A DNA stretch of 64,000 nucleotides from Lumbricus terrestris (lineage: Eukaryota > Annelida > Clitellata > Crassiclitellata > Lumbricidae). How positions within the stretch are numbered: the first letter of the stretch is position 1; the number at the start of each line of letters is the position of its first letter. Below the pieces are notes generated by a model that searched no databases, had not been told where the DNA came from, and was given only the letters and a program-made list of their open reading frames with translations. This document shows positions 60,901 through 63,613 of the stretch, in pieces. The translations under genes were made by a program, and so were the position numbers. The DNA lies in NCBI GenBank assembly GCA_949752735.1, contig OX457042.1:25458603-25522602 (forward strand). Reading direction: 5' to 3'.

Positions 60901-63613
60901 TCCCCAGCGTTACGTAACGATTGTTACAAAAATCAGTTGTGATTTAAGTCTATTATTGGCTTATTTTAGTGCGTAATTATAATTCGAGATGTGGGCGACA
61001 TGCCGTGCGTATAATTAGTGAGGTGGTAGTCAGTGATATTGCATGGTGCATTGGTGTTGATGGTGATATTGGTGGTGGTGGTGGTCGTCATAGGTGGTAC
61101 GGAGCTGCAGAAGGTCGTTCAGGATAACACGACGGTCGTTGATCAGCTTCAGCCTCACACCCCCTACACGTTCTACGTCGTCGCCTACAACGAGAAAAGT
61201 GCCAGCCAACACTCCGAACCAATCGTCCAGTGGACAGATGAAGACGGTATGTACACACTGGCAGCCTTGCATGCCTCCTCCTCCTCTTCTCGTGCCTGTC
61301 TGTCTGTCTCTGTCTGTCTTTGTCAGTGTGTGTATGTGTCTCTGTGCCTGTATGTATGGTTATTGAAATGTGCATATGTGTATTGTATGTGTACGTATAT
61401 TGGATTGGAATACACATGTGTGTTTATATAAATATATATTATATATAAATATGGATGTGTGTTTGTATGAATGTATGTGTATGTATATTGGAATATATGT
61501 GTTTATATATTATATGTATACATGTGTAGTTGTGTACGTATATTGGAATGTGTGTTTGTATGTATATAGGAATGTAGTTTGTATGTTTGTAGGAATGTAT
61601 GTATGCATGTTTATATGTATATTGAAATGTATGTAATATGTATGTATATTTGTATGTATATGTGTATGTAATATGTATATGTGTAATGGAATGTATGTAT
61701 GTAGGTGTGTATGTTTATATGTATATTGAAATGTATGTATTTATGTATATTTGTATGTGTATGTTTCTGTTTAAGTATATTGAAATTTGCTTGTAAACTT
61801 TTGAGCATGCTTGCTGTCTTGCTCTAATGGCCTAAATAACACCTTTTGCAGATGTTTAGCATATAATGCCATTGTGAGGTTTTGAGCGGCGCTATATAAA
61901 TGATACATGCAATCATACATGTTTTTATAGTACTTTTATTTCCGCTTTTACATAACAAGTGCTGCGTTCAGGTGGCTTTGTCATTTTCTAGGACATTCTT
62001 TTTAAATCGTGAATATATCATTTTATTCCTTGGATTAAATAAACTGTTTGCGATATATTCCTAATATTCCTTGTGGAGGCATTTGTTTTCGTGACGTTGC
62101 GAATGACGCAATGTCATGGAGAGGTCGGATTGATTGACAGGCGGATGAATAAGTGATGACCTTGACATCAGAACTGTCATACCGTCCATCACAAACTGAG
62201 CGCTGACAGCTGCATACATAGCGAGTGGAAGCGATGCAATAAAGAATATATTAGATCGGAAATTGTTGCTGTGATTTGTAGTAGTGGTGGTGGTGGTGGT
62301 GGTGGTGGTGGTGGTGGTGGTGGTGGTGGTGGTGGTGGTGGTAGTGGTATTGGTAGTGGTGGTGGTGGTAGTGGTGGTCAGTGCAATACACTGTCCAGGG
62401 TTGGACTTTCTACCAACAGAGAACTATTTAGGCTTTTCTGTCTCTCTCTATAATATCATTGAATCTCTATCCATCCTCTGACCAATCAAATCGGTCGTTG
62501 AAAAACCAATAAATCAAATTAAAATTAGTCAGCAATTCGTAGAAGGAATTTATTTGTTCGTTTAAATATTCGTTGAATAATTAATTTTTGAATTATTAAA
62601 GTGAATTACTGACATCAGTGACTGAATGATCTGTTGCGAGTCAAACTTTGATCATTCAGGATACGAAACTTCCACTTGGATAGTAAAGCAAACATTTATT
62701 CAAACAGTCAATCATGCAATCAATCAATCAAATAATCAATGAAGCAATCAGATAATCAGGCAATCCATCAGACTATTAGTCAATCAAATAGTCAAGCAAT
62801 CAAACATTCAGTCAATCAACAAACAATCAGTCAATGGGGTTGCTCCATCCTACCTCCGTTCTTTCTGTATTCAGGTCTCCTCTCTCCCCGGTCGCTCTGC
62901 CCTTCGTTCGGCAGCTAATGGCCTCCTTGTTCCTCGCATGCGTGGGGCTACTGCCCAATTCAGAAGCTTTGCCTATGTTGGCCCCTCCTGCTGGAACCGT
63001 CTTCCACATAAACTACGTCTTGAACTTCTCAGCCTCTCTCTCCCTCTGTTTAGGAAGCGCCTGAAGACTATACTATTCGTTAGCGACAGTGCTAACTTTG
63101 GGTCGGGAGCGCTACTGAATCTGTGAGCGGCGCTATACAAGTGTTCAATTACAATTACAATCAAACGGTCAGTCTTGGTCAATCATGGCATGGTCCCAGA
63201 ATACACAGAAAACACACAGGTTTGAGGTAGCTTTAAAATTTCAGAAATTGTACATAAAATTTGGAGTTTTTATTCCCTCCTTCCCCATTCTTAAATACGC
63301 CCGTTGGAAAAGTCACCAGTGAATTGGAAGACTCATCAGTTAACTGGAGGGGATAACCAATGTAGCGGCTTCTTCCCTCTATGAACTCCATTATGATCCA
63401 TGCTTTGTTGTTTGACTGTAGTTCCAACGATTGCTCCAGACATCCGTCTGTTTCCGGCCGGTGCGACGTCGCTGAAGGTGGAATGGGATGACCTCCCGGC
63501 CGACAGGGCGAGGGGCAAGATCAGTCGCTATCAGGTCGTCTACCGGAAGTATGGACATCCGTCACAGACCCTTCTCGACGTCGGTGGACCAGTCAACGAG
63601 TACATCATCAATG
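2754..63613 (+). CDS. PRTG-like: Protogenin/IGDCC-like Ig-FN3 receptor (DCC/neogenin family), 5' part of gene, ten exons
   Basis: This is a spliced gene model: join(2754-2823, 18638-18970, 42513-42654, 46358-46491, 46842-47057, 50380-50532, 58215-58496, 58998-59135, 61094-61246, 63422-63613). It gives 1813 nt, or 604 codons plus one base, without a stop. Every junction is GT-AG and phases match (phase 1 everywhere except the phase-2 intron inside Ig2). The product is a signal peptide, four Ig domains, FN3-1 and half of FN3-2. Family knowledge: DCC, neogenin and protogenin/IGDCC3/IGDCC4 are single-pass surface receptors with four Ig and five or six FN3 domains, acting in axon guidance, adhesion and morphogenesis. 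Ig1 strongly resembles DCC/neogenin Ig1 (SNGSL, HH-x5-[16 protein letters not shown]). Ig4 (KNG, SNGR, SGLYQC) and FN3-1 ([20 protein letters not shown]) look more like protogenin/IGDCC, so the paralogue call is tentative. The 3' half, including the membrane segment, is outside the window. Confidence 0.92.
4100..4450. repeat. Dispersed repeat with CCAGGCTTGGGACTGGCAC core
   Basis: The segment GTTTAACGACACT...CCAGGCTTGGGACTGGCAC recurs at about 31025-31260, 31350-31420, 38430-38525 and 40060-40175. Homology is clearest over the first 100 bp. No TIRs or tRNA promoter boxes are evident; it may be a LINE or SINE fragment of unknown class. Confidence 0.6.
4820..4963. mobile_element. hAT-like MITE, GTGAGAATTG family, copy 1
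   Basis: The ends are CAGAATGAAAATTGCA and TGCAATTCTCATACTG, inverted repeats with two mismatches. Flanks AGTTGCAC and AGTTAGAC are a degenerate 8-bp duplication. The interior (CCCC(T)AGTCTTTC, GGACCCA) matches the copies at 35345-35489 and 53484-53626. This copy is the most diverged. Confidence 0.82.
5555..6395. mobile_element. hAT-like non-autonomous element with internal 78-bp minisatellite, 841 bp
   Basis: The left end CATAGGCGGAGACCTGGG and right end CCTAGGTCTCCGCCCATG form an inverted repeat of 18 bp with two mismatches. Both sides carry the identical 8-bp duplication TTCTCATC (5547-5554 and 6396-6403). Between about 5655 and 6300 are roughly eight tandem units of about 78 bp, each with AGTCATCAGGCCAAATC, CGACGAAATATTTCTATTTT, CGCCGCCAAAAAAG and a long T run. 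There is no protein-coding content. Confidence 0.9.
6454..8632. mobile_element. DNA transposon, TIR TAGGGTGCCAATGAAA, about 2.2 kb, decayed
   Basis: The left end TAGGGTGCCAATGAAA is matched by TTTCATTGGCACCCTA at the right end. Flanks ATACGTAC (6446-6453) and ATACTTAC (8633-8640) are an 8-bp duplication with one mismatch. TIR start TAGGG and 8-bp duplication fit hAT or possibly P superfamilies. The interior has only broken frames, none of which I can match to a transposase, and a SINE tail fragment sits at 7351-7405. Confidence 0.82.
7351..7405 (+). repeat. SINE tail fragment
   Basis: CTCCTCTGAGTAG, then CTTGAAGGAGTGCTATATAAATG and GAATGAATG, matches the hairpin tail of the tRNA-SINE family (see 58591-58800). 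It lies inside the transposon at 6454-8632, so it inserted after it. Confidence 0.7.
9340..9376 (-). repeat. SINE tail fragment
   Basis: GCACCTCTTCAAGAAACCAACTCAGAGGCG is the reverse complement of the SINE hairpin tail. Confidence 0.6.
10086..10130 (+). repeat. SINE tail fragment
   Basis: GGAGCGCCTCTGAGGAG, then CTTGAAGTGGTGCTATAA, matches the SINE hairpin tail. Confidence 0.65.
10495..10690 (+). repeat. Degenerate tandem repeat
   Basis: There are about six diverged copies of a motif AAGTGCTAGTTTAACTGTGG-CTAATC of roughly 30 bp. Confidence 0.6.
11890..11960 (+). repeat. Truncated tRNA-SINE body
   Basis: GGTTCAGTTCACCTCAAGCCGC...CTGAGCAAGTCATTCACTCGC is the B-box and middle part of the SINE family found complete at 25251-25432. 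It runs into a (CA)n microsatellite. Confidence 0.6.
12090..12330 (+). repeat. Second SINE-like family, copy 1
   Basis: A tRNA-like head is visible: an A-box-like TGGTAAAATG and a B-box-like GGGTTCAATCC. Further on, GGCTGCCACATGTTAAATTCGACCCCTA matches a segment at about 56480-56500. The tail is AT-rich. Confidence 0.5.
12530..13225. repeat. TATG/TGTA-rich microsatellite region
   Basis: Imperfect (TATG)n and (TA)n DNA. ORFs on both strands made of Met/Tyr/Cys/Val or Ile/His/Tyr/Thr are compositional artefacts. A unique segment at 12657-12760 is shared in inverted orientation with 20600-20705. Confidence 0.8.
13455..14106. mobile_element. hAT-like MITE, CATAGATGTAAAAAA family, diverged copy
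   Basis: It begins CATAGATCTGTAAAAAACG and ends near TTTTTAACAACTGTA. The interior (GGAAACGGAAAATAATTTG, GTTACATCTTCA, ACTTTATTAGTAG) matches the better preserved copies at 42831-43247 and 59495-60285. No target duplication is seen, so boundaries are approximate. Confidence 0.7.
15541..15591 (+). repeat. (GT)n microsatellite
   Basis: About 25 uninterrupted GT units, within a longer TGTG-rich stretch from 15295. Confidence 0.95.
16060..16157 (+). repeat. (CA)n microsatellite
   Basis: Interrupted CA repeats, followed by AT-rich sequence to about 16260. Confidence 0.9.
16577..16902 (+). mobile_element. Telomere-like MITE, copy A
   Basis: It starts GGTATCGACCCGCTATTCCG and ends with GGAATAGTTGACCCAAACC. 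It is flanked by the direct duplication TCCTGCCG (16569-16576 and 16903-16910). The interior is a TTAGGGTT/GGTTATGGTTAGGG-type degenerate minisatellite. The motif CCTTGGTGGTTAGG near the left end is shared with copies B and C. Confidence 0.88.
16955..17009 (+). repeat. SINE tail fragment
   Basis: AGCGCCTCTGAGTAG, CTTGAAGAGGCGCTATATAA and an (ATGA)n tail: the 3' hairpin of the SINE family. Confidence 0.75.
17985..18310 (+). repeat. Tandem array, about 26-bp unit
   Basis: About 12 imperfect copies of TTTTGGTGTTAATGTGGCAG(GG). Not coding. Confidence 0.85.
18638..18970 (+). CDS. PRTG-like: Exon 2: Ig domain 1
   Basis: The acceptor is a pyrimidine tract ending TTACCAG; the donor is GTACGT at 18971; phase 1 at both ends. 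It encodes residues 25-134, a complete Ig domain. The disulphide cysteines are Cys54 and Cys115, the core tryptophan is Trp71 (ITWRKDG), and the F-strand motif is DKGVYEC. Three N-glycosylation sequons are visible at about Asn53, Asn68 and Asn91. The stretch from SNGSL through the HH pair to [11 protein letters not shown] matches the distinctive first Ig domain of DCC/neogenin-type receptors, the strongest single piece of family evidence. A serine/glycine-rich BC loop (GGSSSSG) is slightly longer than usual. Confidence 0.95.
19096..19150 (+). repeat. SINE tail fragment
   Basis: GGAGCGCCTCTGAGTAG, CTTGAAGGGGCGCTACC and an (ATGA)n tail. Confidence 0.7.
19170..19350 (+). repeat. (AAT/GAT)n microsatellite
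   Basis: Mixed ATAATA/ATGATG trinucleotides. The all-Ile/Met ORFs on both strands are artefacts. Confidence 0.9.
19971..20135. repeat. Large imperfect palindrome / hairpin
   Basis: TAATAATGATACCCA at 19971 is matched in reverse complement by TGGGTATCATTATTA near 20135. The arms (about 75 nt) pair through CAGAGGTAGTAGTAG / CTACTACTACCTCTG and GCAGTAGTAATAGCAT / ATGCTATATTACTACTGC around a centre at about 20046 (ACTAGT). Confidence 0.8.
20755..20795 (-). repeat. SINE tail fragment
   Basis: TAGCACCTCTTCAAGG...ATCAGAGGTG is the reverse complement of the SINE tail. Confidence 0.6.
21825..21920 (+). repeat. (GA)n / GAGACA microsatellite
   Basis: An imperfect GAGA/GACAGA run; a similar shorter run is at 20355-20400. 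Confidence 0.9.
22640..22880 (+). repeat. Degenerate tandem repeat
   Basis: Repeats of GGTTCC(CTA)...GAGCTGTCAGTGGTTCCC with unit near 50 bp, about five diverged copies. Confidence 0.55.
23640..23915 (+). repeat. Degenerate tandem repeat, about 50-bp unit
   Basis: About six copies of TGTCCTGTACTAATGTC, TTATGTCTTTTGG and TATTTGCAA. Non-coding. Confidence 0.75.
24180..25095. repeat. TATG/TGTG-rich microsatellite patches
   Basis: Patches at about 24180-24330, 24540-24660 and 24915-25095. The short ORFs across them are artefacts. Confidence 0.75.
25251..25432 (+). repeat. tRNA-derived SINE, nearly full length
   Basis: The B box GTTCGAATCC, followed by ACCTCAAGCTGCTGCG and CACTCGCAATTGC, ends in the tail GAGCACCTCTGATTAG, CTTGAAGAGGCGCTATGACAAG. 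It is the same family as 58591-58800 in opposite orientation. Confidence 0.8.
25790..25950 (+). repeat. (CATA)n/(CGTA)n microsatellite
   Basis: About 40 tetranucleotide units, mostly CATA. Confidence 0.95.
26983..27073 (+). repeat. 18-bp minisatellite
   Basis: Five tandem copies of CCACTTCCGGTCCGCGAC. Being a multiple of three it stays open in frame, but no gene context supports translation. Confidence 0.9.
27311..27440 (+). repeat. 14-bp AT minisatellite
   Basis: About nine copies of TTTATTTAATAATA. Confidence 0.9.
29230..29436 (-). repeat. tRNA-derived SINE, nearly full length
   Basis: Read on the + strand: GCACCCCTTCAAG...CTCAGAGGTGCTTC, GAGCAATTGCAAGTGAAGGA, GGATTCGAGCC and CCCTACACCACCACA. 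The head with A and B boxes is on the right, so the element reads leftward. Confidence 0.8.
29780..29925 (+). repeat. (TTCC)n/(ATTC)n microsatellite
   Basis: TTCC runs surrounding a block of about 12 ATTC units. Confidence 0.95.
31025..31420. repeat. Dispersed repeat with CCAGGCTTGGGACTGGCAC core, two copies
   Basis: Two head-to-tail copies, near 31025-31260 and 31350-31420, of the repeat seen at 4100. Confidence 0.6.
31453..31902 (+). mobile_element. Telomere-like MITE, copy B
   Basis: It starts GGTAACGGCCTGCTATTCCG and ends CGGACCCAAACC. It is flanked by GTTTTATA on both sides (31445-31452, 31903-31910). Near the left end, GGTCCACTATTCCGA is repeated six times in tandem; the interior is degenerate TTAGGG-like DNA. 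Confidence 0.9.
33300..33590 (+). pseudogene. Open frame in the interior of the long-TIR element, possible transposase remnant
   Basis: About 95 non-repetitive residues starting [17 protein letters not shown] and containing [20 protein letters not shown]. The composition is protein-like (Trp, Cys and acidic residues), and the frame ends in SINE-like and MITE sequence. I cannot assign it to a transposase family; calling it a remnant is inference from its position between the two arms. Confidence 0.35.
33603..33996 (-). mobile_element. Telomere-like MITE, copy C (nested)
   Basis: It starts GGTTTGGGTCCACTATTCCG and ends GGAATAGCGGGCCGTTACC. It is flanked by the 9-bp duplication GTCGGGAAT (33594-33602 and 33997-34005). 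The interior is CCCTAACC-like, so it is inverted relative to copies A and B. It sits inside the long-TIR element. Confidence 0.9.
35345..35489. mobile_element. hAT-like MITE, GTGAGAATTG family, copy 2 (nested)
   Basis: The ends are CAGTGTGAGAATTG and CAATTCTCACCCTG. It is flanked by the perfect 8-bp duplication GGTAGGCC (35337-35344 and 35490-35497). Oriented opposite to copies 1 and 3, judged by the interior. It lies inside the long-TIR element. Confidence 0.95.
37230..37560 (+). repeat. (TA)n then TCC-rich pyrimidine tract
   Basis: AT dinucleotides with GCTCGTTGT spacers to 37320, then a CTCCT-rich tract to about 37550. ORFs here are artefacts. Confidence 0.85.
37558..38025 (+). repeat. 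Direct repeat pair of about 70 bp
   Basis: GTAAATACAACAAGC through AATAATGTTTTTG at 37558-37627 recurs at 37955-38025 with only about five differences. The second copy sits inside a GGAT microsatellite (37890-38115). Confidence 0.8.
37890..38115 (+). repeat. (GGAT)n microsatellite
   Basis: GGAT/GGGT units interrupted by the direct-repeat copy at 37955-38025. Confidence 0.9.
38430..38525. repeat. Dispersed repeat with GGGACTGGCAC core
   Basis: GCTGTTTAACGACACT...CACCCTCCTCCTTT...GGGACTGGCACTGGC, a copy of the 4100 repeat. Confidence 0.6.
40060..40175. repeat. Dispersed repeat with GGGACTGGCAC core
   Basis: GTTGTTTAACAACACTGCC...CCTCCTCCTTTATCCAG...TTGGGACTGGCAC, a copy of the 4100 repeat. 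Confidence 0.6.
40560..40775 (+). repeat. GAGTAAGAGTAAGTGA-type tandem repeat
   Basis: Imperfect GAGTAAGAG and AATGAATAAGAG units, with a duplicated block of about 55 bp. Confidence 0.85.
41262..41354 (+). repeat. (TA)n microsatellite
   Basis: Nearly pure AT. It abuts TAGGGTGACCATTTTTTCGCC at 41354, which looks like a DNA-transposon end, but no matching right end was found. Confidence 0.8.
42513..42654 (+). CDS. PRTG-like: Exon 3: Ig domain 2, N-terminal half
   Basis: The acceptor is TGTGTGCTGCAG and the donor is AG|GTAAGT. It enters in phase 1 and leaves in phase 2. It encodes residues 136-181 plus split codons, with the B-strand cysteine Cys158 ([13 protein letters not shown]) and the C-strand Trp170 (VTWEKNG). 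The [13 protein letters not shown] motif is typical of I-set domains in the DCC/IGDCC group. Splitting Ig2 by an intron after the C strand matches the general organisation of this gene family. The 23.5-kb intron before it contains no further coding segment that I can recognise, and the Ig1-Ig2 linker is complete without one. Confidence 0.94.
42655..46357 (+). other. Intron 3 (3.7 kb)
   Basis: This is the phase-2 intron within Ig2. It contains a hAT-like MITE (42831-43247), a purine-rich tract (about 43550-44280, GAGG/GGAGGAG), AT microsatellite (45230-45390) and otherwise unrecognised sequence. The long minus-strand ORF of 316 residues over 43375-44325 is Ser/Pro-rich antisense of the purine tract. 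Confidence 0.75.
42831..43247. mobile_element. hAT-like MITE, CATAGATGTAAAAAA family, internally shortened copy
   Basis: It begins CATAGATGTAAAGAACGAC and ends TTTTAGGCAACTATG. The interior matches the 59495-60285 copy (CGGAAAATAATTTGCCTTTG, GTTACATCTGAAA, ACACAACTTTATTATTAGG) but lacks about 370 bp from the middle. Flanks do not show a duplication; the right flank is (TA)n. Confidence 0.8.
46358..46491 (+). CDS. PRTG-like: Exon 4: Ig domain 2, C-terminal half
   Basis: The acceptor is TTTCGTTTCCAG and the donor is G|GTAAGA. It enters in phase 2, completing an Arg codon, and leaves in phase 1. It encodes residues 183-226, including the E/F-strand motif [17 protein letters not shown] with Cys206, which pairs with Cys158 of exon 3, and the G strand ISKAAELTV. 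One N-glycosylation sequon (NAT, about Asn195) is present. The ORF that covers this exon in the other frame is a shadow. Confidence 0.93.
46492..46841 (+). other. Intron 4 (350 bp)
   Basis: The shortest intron. It includes a SINE tail fragment (46599-46646, minus) and an (ATC)n stretch. Confidence 0.85.
46599..46646 (-). repeat. SINE tail fragment
   Basis: GTGCACTTGTTATAGCGCCC, CTTCAAGCACTCTACTCAGAGGCGC: reverse complement of the SINE 3' hairpin. Confidence 0.8.
46842..47057 (+). CDS. PRTG-like: Exon 5: Ig domain 3, N-terminal half, with polyalanine insertion
   Basis: The acceptor is ATTCTTTTGCAG and the donor is G|GTGAGA; phase 1 at both ends. It encodes residues 228-298. After a Gln/Pro/Ser-rich linker, the A-B strand region [22 protein letters not shown] leads to Cys265. 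The C strand has Trp295 (LIQWTRK). Between them are 29 residues: seven alanines from a (GCA)7 run, then a Val/Ser/His/Pro-rich stretch. Typical Ig domains have about 11-14 residues there, so this exon carries an insertion of about 16 residues in the B-C region. The frame is open and both splice sites are good, so it appears to be a real expansion and not a frameshift. Confidence 0.9.
47058..50379 (+). other. Intron 5 (3.3 kb)
   Basis: Within Ig3. It contains (TA)n at 47420-47560, (CATA)n at 47790-47890, a SINE tail at 48345-48400 running into (GGAT)n to 48570, TATG-rich DNA at 48900-49370, CGGT repeats at 49555-49612 and a pyrimidine-rich stretch (49830-50335). No additional exon is seen. Confidence 0.75.
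48340..48570 (+). repeat. SINE tail fragment plus (GGAT)n
   Basis: GGAGCGCCTCTGATTAG, CTTTGAAGGGCACTATGTAAG, then GAATGGATGGATGG with ATAGATGA interruptions. The tetranucleotide run probably grew from the SINE's own (ATGA)n end. Confidence 0.75.
50380..50532 (+). CDS. PRTG-like: Exon 6: Ig domain 3, C-terminal half
   Basis: The acceptor is TTCCACTATTTAG and the donor is G|GTCAGT; phase 1 at both ends, and the joined codon gives Asp299. It encodes residues 300-349: a short loop, the E strand [10 protein letters not shown], the F strand ESDRGVYQC with Cys331 (partner of Cys265), and the G strand AAEATLAVL. The frame is open upstream through a TCC-rich tract to about 49944, but that part is low-complexity intron; the acceptor at 50378-50379 is the one that restores a normal Ig domain and the required phase. 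Confidence 0.9.
51066..52604 (+). repeat. 18-bp minisatellite, about 85 copies
   Basis: The unit is CCATGTAGCCATCGCCAG with variants (ATTCAGCC for ATGTAGCC, ATGGCC for ATCGCC, AATGTAG, ATCCATG). A 13-unit block starting at 51271 repeats at 51505 (234 bp apart), showing higher-order duplication; the segment near 51868-51990 recurs near 52468-52580. Since 18 is a multiple of three, long ORFs run on both strands (repeating HVAIAS, CSHRQP, WLAMAT, YMAGDG); these are artefacts. Confidence 0.97.
52760..53100. repeat. (TA)n/TGTA-rich microsatellite
   Basis: Alternating TA runs with three copies of a GTTGAAGCATGTGC-like spacer, a repeat of about 130 bp. Confidence 0.8.
53394..54375 (+). repeat. Tandem array, about 83-88-bp unit, two alternating variants
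   Basis: About ten units beginning CTACGCCAACGTACG. Type A reads GGCAAGAATAACGAC and ACCTCTG; type B reads GACAAGAATTATGAC and ACCTCCTATG and is a few bases longer. Order after 53635 is roughly A A B A B B A B B. A MITE interrupts the first unit. Confidence 0.92.
53484..53626. mobile_element. hAT-like MITE, GTGAGAATTG family, copy 3 (inside array)
   Basis: The ends are CAGGGTGAGAATTGCC and CACAATTCTCACACTG. It is flanked by the perfect 8-bp duplication ATAATAGC (53476-53483 and 53627-53634), which comes from the host array unit. Confidence 0.95.
54380..54535. mobile_element. 3' fragment of the CATAGATGTAAAAAA MITE family
   Basis: GGAAAATAATCACAGACAG...GAGAGGAATAAAAAAAA...GTTTTTACAACTACG matches the right half of 42831-43247. 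It directly follows the tandem array, so the array may have arisen within or next to this element. Confidence 0.65.
54960..55420 (+). repeat. Polypyrimidine tract, CTCCT-rich
   Basis: A nearly pure C/T stretch with CCTCCTCTT units and a duplicated block of about 60 bp; a weaker C/T bias begins near 54600. Long Ser/Phe or Leu/Pro ORFs here and the Arg-rich ORF on the minus strand are artefacts. Confidence 0.95.
55840..56272 (+). repeat. Polypurine tract, AGGAGGAGATAGGAGG-rich
   Basis: A nearly pure A/G stretch with GGAGGAGATA units and a repeated block of about 150 bp. It faces the 54960-55420 pyrimidine tract. Confidence 0.95.
56330..56560 (+). repeat. Second SINE-like family, copy 2
   Basis: TTAGCTGAATGGCCAC at the head, then GGCTGCCACGCAGTTAGATTCGACTCC and an AT-rich tail, matching 12090-12330. 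Confidence 0.5.
56611..56794 (-). repeat. tRNA-derived SINE, nearly full length
   Basis: On the + strand: GGCACTTGTTATAGCGCCCC, CTCAGAGGCGCTCC, GAGCAATTGCGAGTGAAGGA, GGATTCAAACCTGCAACC and CACTACACCACCGC. It reads leftward; the B box is mutated (TTTGAATCC). Confidence 0.85.
57505..58185 (+). repeat. (AAT)n-rich microsatellite region
   Basis: Several long AAT blocks separated by ATGATG and GTAATA variants, ending just before exon 7. Confidence 0.95.
58215..58496 (+). CDS. PRTG-like: Exon 7: Ig domain 4
   Basis: The acceptor is TTTTGGTATCACAG and the donor is G|GTATGG; phase 1 at both ends. It encodes residues 351-443, a complete I-set Ig domain. The cysteines are Cys373 (VRMTCYFDG) and Cys423 ([10 protein letters not shown]), and the core tryptophan is Trp385 (NITWMKNG). 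The SNGRVKV motif and the [17 protein letters not shown] segment are characteristic of the fourth Ig of the protogenin/IGDCC/DCC group. A sequon is present at about Asn382. The exon follows about 680 bp of AAT-type repeats, so its acceptor has a weak pyrimidine tract. Confidence 0.94.
58497..58997 (+). other. Intron 7 (501 bp)
   Basis: It contains (GT)n at 58526-58580, a complete tRNA-SINE (58591-58800) and a GATT-rich stretch (58876-58920). Confidence 0.88.
58591..58800 (-). repeat. tRNA-derived SINE, best full-length copy
   Basis: Read on the minus strand, it starts GGGGCGCGGTGGTGTAGTGG, containing a pol III A box (TGGTGTAGTGG). A B box follows (GGTTCGAATCC). The body ACCTCAAGTCACCGCG and CACTTGCAATTGC leads to the tail GAGCGCCTCTGAGTAG, CTTGAAGGGGCGCTATAAC. 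The tail can fold as a hairpin (GCGCCTC pairs with the GGGGCGC side). Confidence 0.9.
58998..59135 (+). CDS. PRTG-like: Exon 8: fibronectin type III domain 1, N-terminal half
   Basis: The acceptor is GTGTTGCTGCAG and the donor is G|GTTAGA; phase 1 at both ends. It encodes residues 445-489. The FN3 hallmarks are the proline-rich A strand (EPDPPVELD), the B strand SIQLTWSSS with Trp467, and the C strand MAYSVHYLP. The AYSVHY motif at the intron boundary is like that in the first FN3 domain of protogenin/IGDCC proteins. Each FN3 domain being split by a central phase-1 intron is typical for the DCC family. Confidence 0.93.
59160..60370 (+). repeat. Array of about 18-20-bp units (GATCTGGGAAATTATGAT), interrupted
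   Basis: Units run over 59160-59494 and resume at 60286-60370. A block of about 96 bp (near 59292 and 59388) is duplicated within it. The gap is the inserted element at 59495-60285. Confidence 0.88.
59495..60285. mobile_element. hAT-like non-autonomous element, CATAGATGTAAAAAA family, 791 bp
   Basis: It begins CATAGATGTAAAAAATG and ends GTTTTTTACAACTATG, inverted repeats of about 15 bp with one mismatch. It is flanked by the perfect 8-bp duplication AGAAATTG (59487-59494 and 60286-60293). AT-rich, without coding capacity. It is the longest copy of this family in the window. Confidence 0.95.
61094..61246 (+). CDS. PRTG-like: Exon 9: fibronectin type III domain 1, C-terminal half
   Basis: The acceptor is GTCGTCATAG and the donor is G|GTATGT; phase 1 at both ends. 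It encodes residues 491-540. It contains the FN3 E-F core [21 protein letters not shown] with its conserved Leu, Pro and Tyr residues, and a G strand ending VQWTDED. A nearby AG at 61109-61110 would break the frame and is rejected as acceptor. The pyrimidine tract is poor because the exon follows a GGTGGT-rich stretch. Confidence 0.92.
62282..62385 (+). repeat. (GGT)n microsatellite
   Basis: About 30 GGT units with GTA and ATT interruptions. Poly-Gly/poly-Val ORFs are artefacts. Confidence 0.95.
62690..62830 (+). repeat. CAAT-rich degenerate tandem repeat
   Basis: CAATCAAT and AGTCAATCAA units. Confidence 0.8.
62845..63165 (+). mobile_element. Non-LTR retrotransposon (LINE) 3' end remnant
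   Basis: One frame reads [18 protein letters not shown], then [20 protein letters not shown] and [11 protein letters not shown]. The SFA-GPSxWNRLP...[11 protein letters not shown] pattern is the usual C-terminus of CR1/L2/jockey-type LINE reverse-transcriptase polyproteins. A stop and a tail with GAGCGCTACTGAATC...GGCGCTATACAAG and ATTACA repeats follow. It is 5'-truncated, as typical for LINE insertions. Confidence 0.8.
63422..63613 (+). CDS. PRTG-like: Exon 10: fibronectin type III domain 2, N-terminal half (last exon in window)
   Basis: The acceptor is GTTGTTTGACTGTAG and the donor is G|GTGGGT; phase 1 at both ends. It encodes residues 542-604: the proline-containing A strand [10 protein letters not shown], the B strand [10 protein letters not shown] with Trp562, the C strand YQVVYRKYG and the D/E region ending NEYIIN. 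The [14 protein letters not shown] pattern resembles the second FN3 of DCC/IGDCC proteins. The second half of this domain and the rest of the receptor must lie to the right of the window. Confidence 0.93.

Larger units (their letters stand above)
59136..61093 (+). other. Intron 8 (2.0 kb)
   Basis: It contains a GATCTGGGAAATTATGAT array split by a hAT-like element, (TA)n (60590-60800), and a probable MITE piece at about 60800-60930 with TAATTACGTAACGC and GCGTTACGTAACG motifs in inverted orientation. Confidence 0.8.
61247..63421 (+). other. Intron 9 (2.2 kb)
   Basis: It contains TATG-rich DNA (61310-61790), (GGT)n (62282-62385), CAAT repeats (62690-62830) and a LINE 3' end (62845-63165). Confidence 0.8.
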
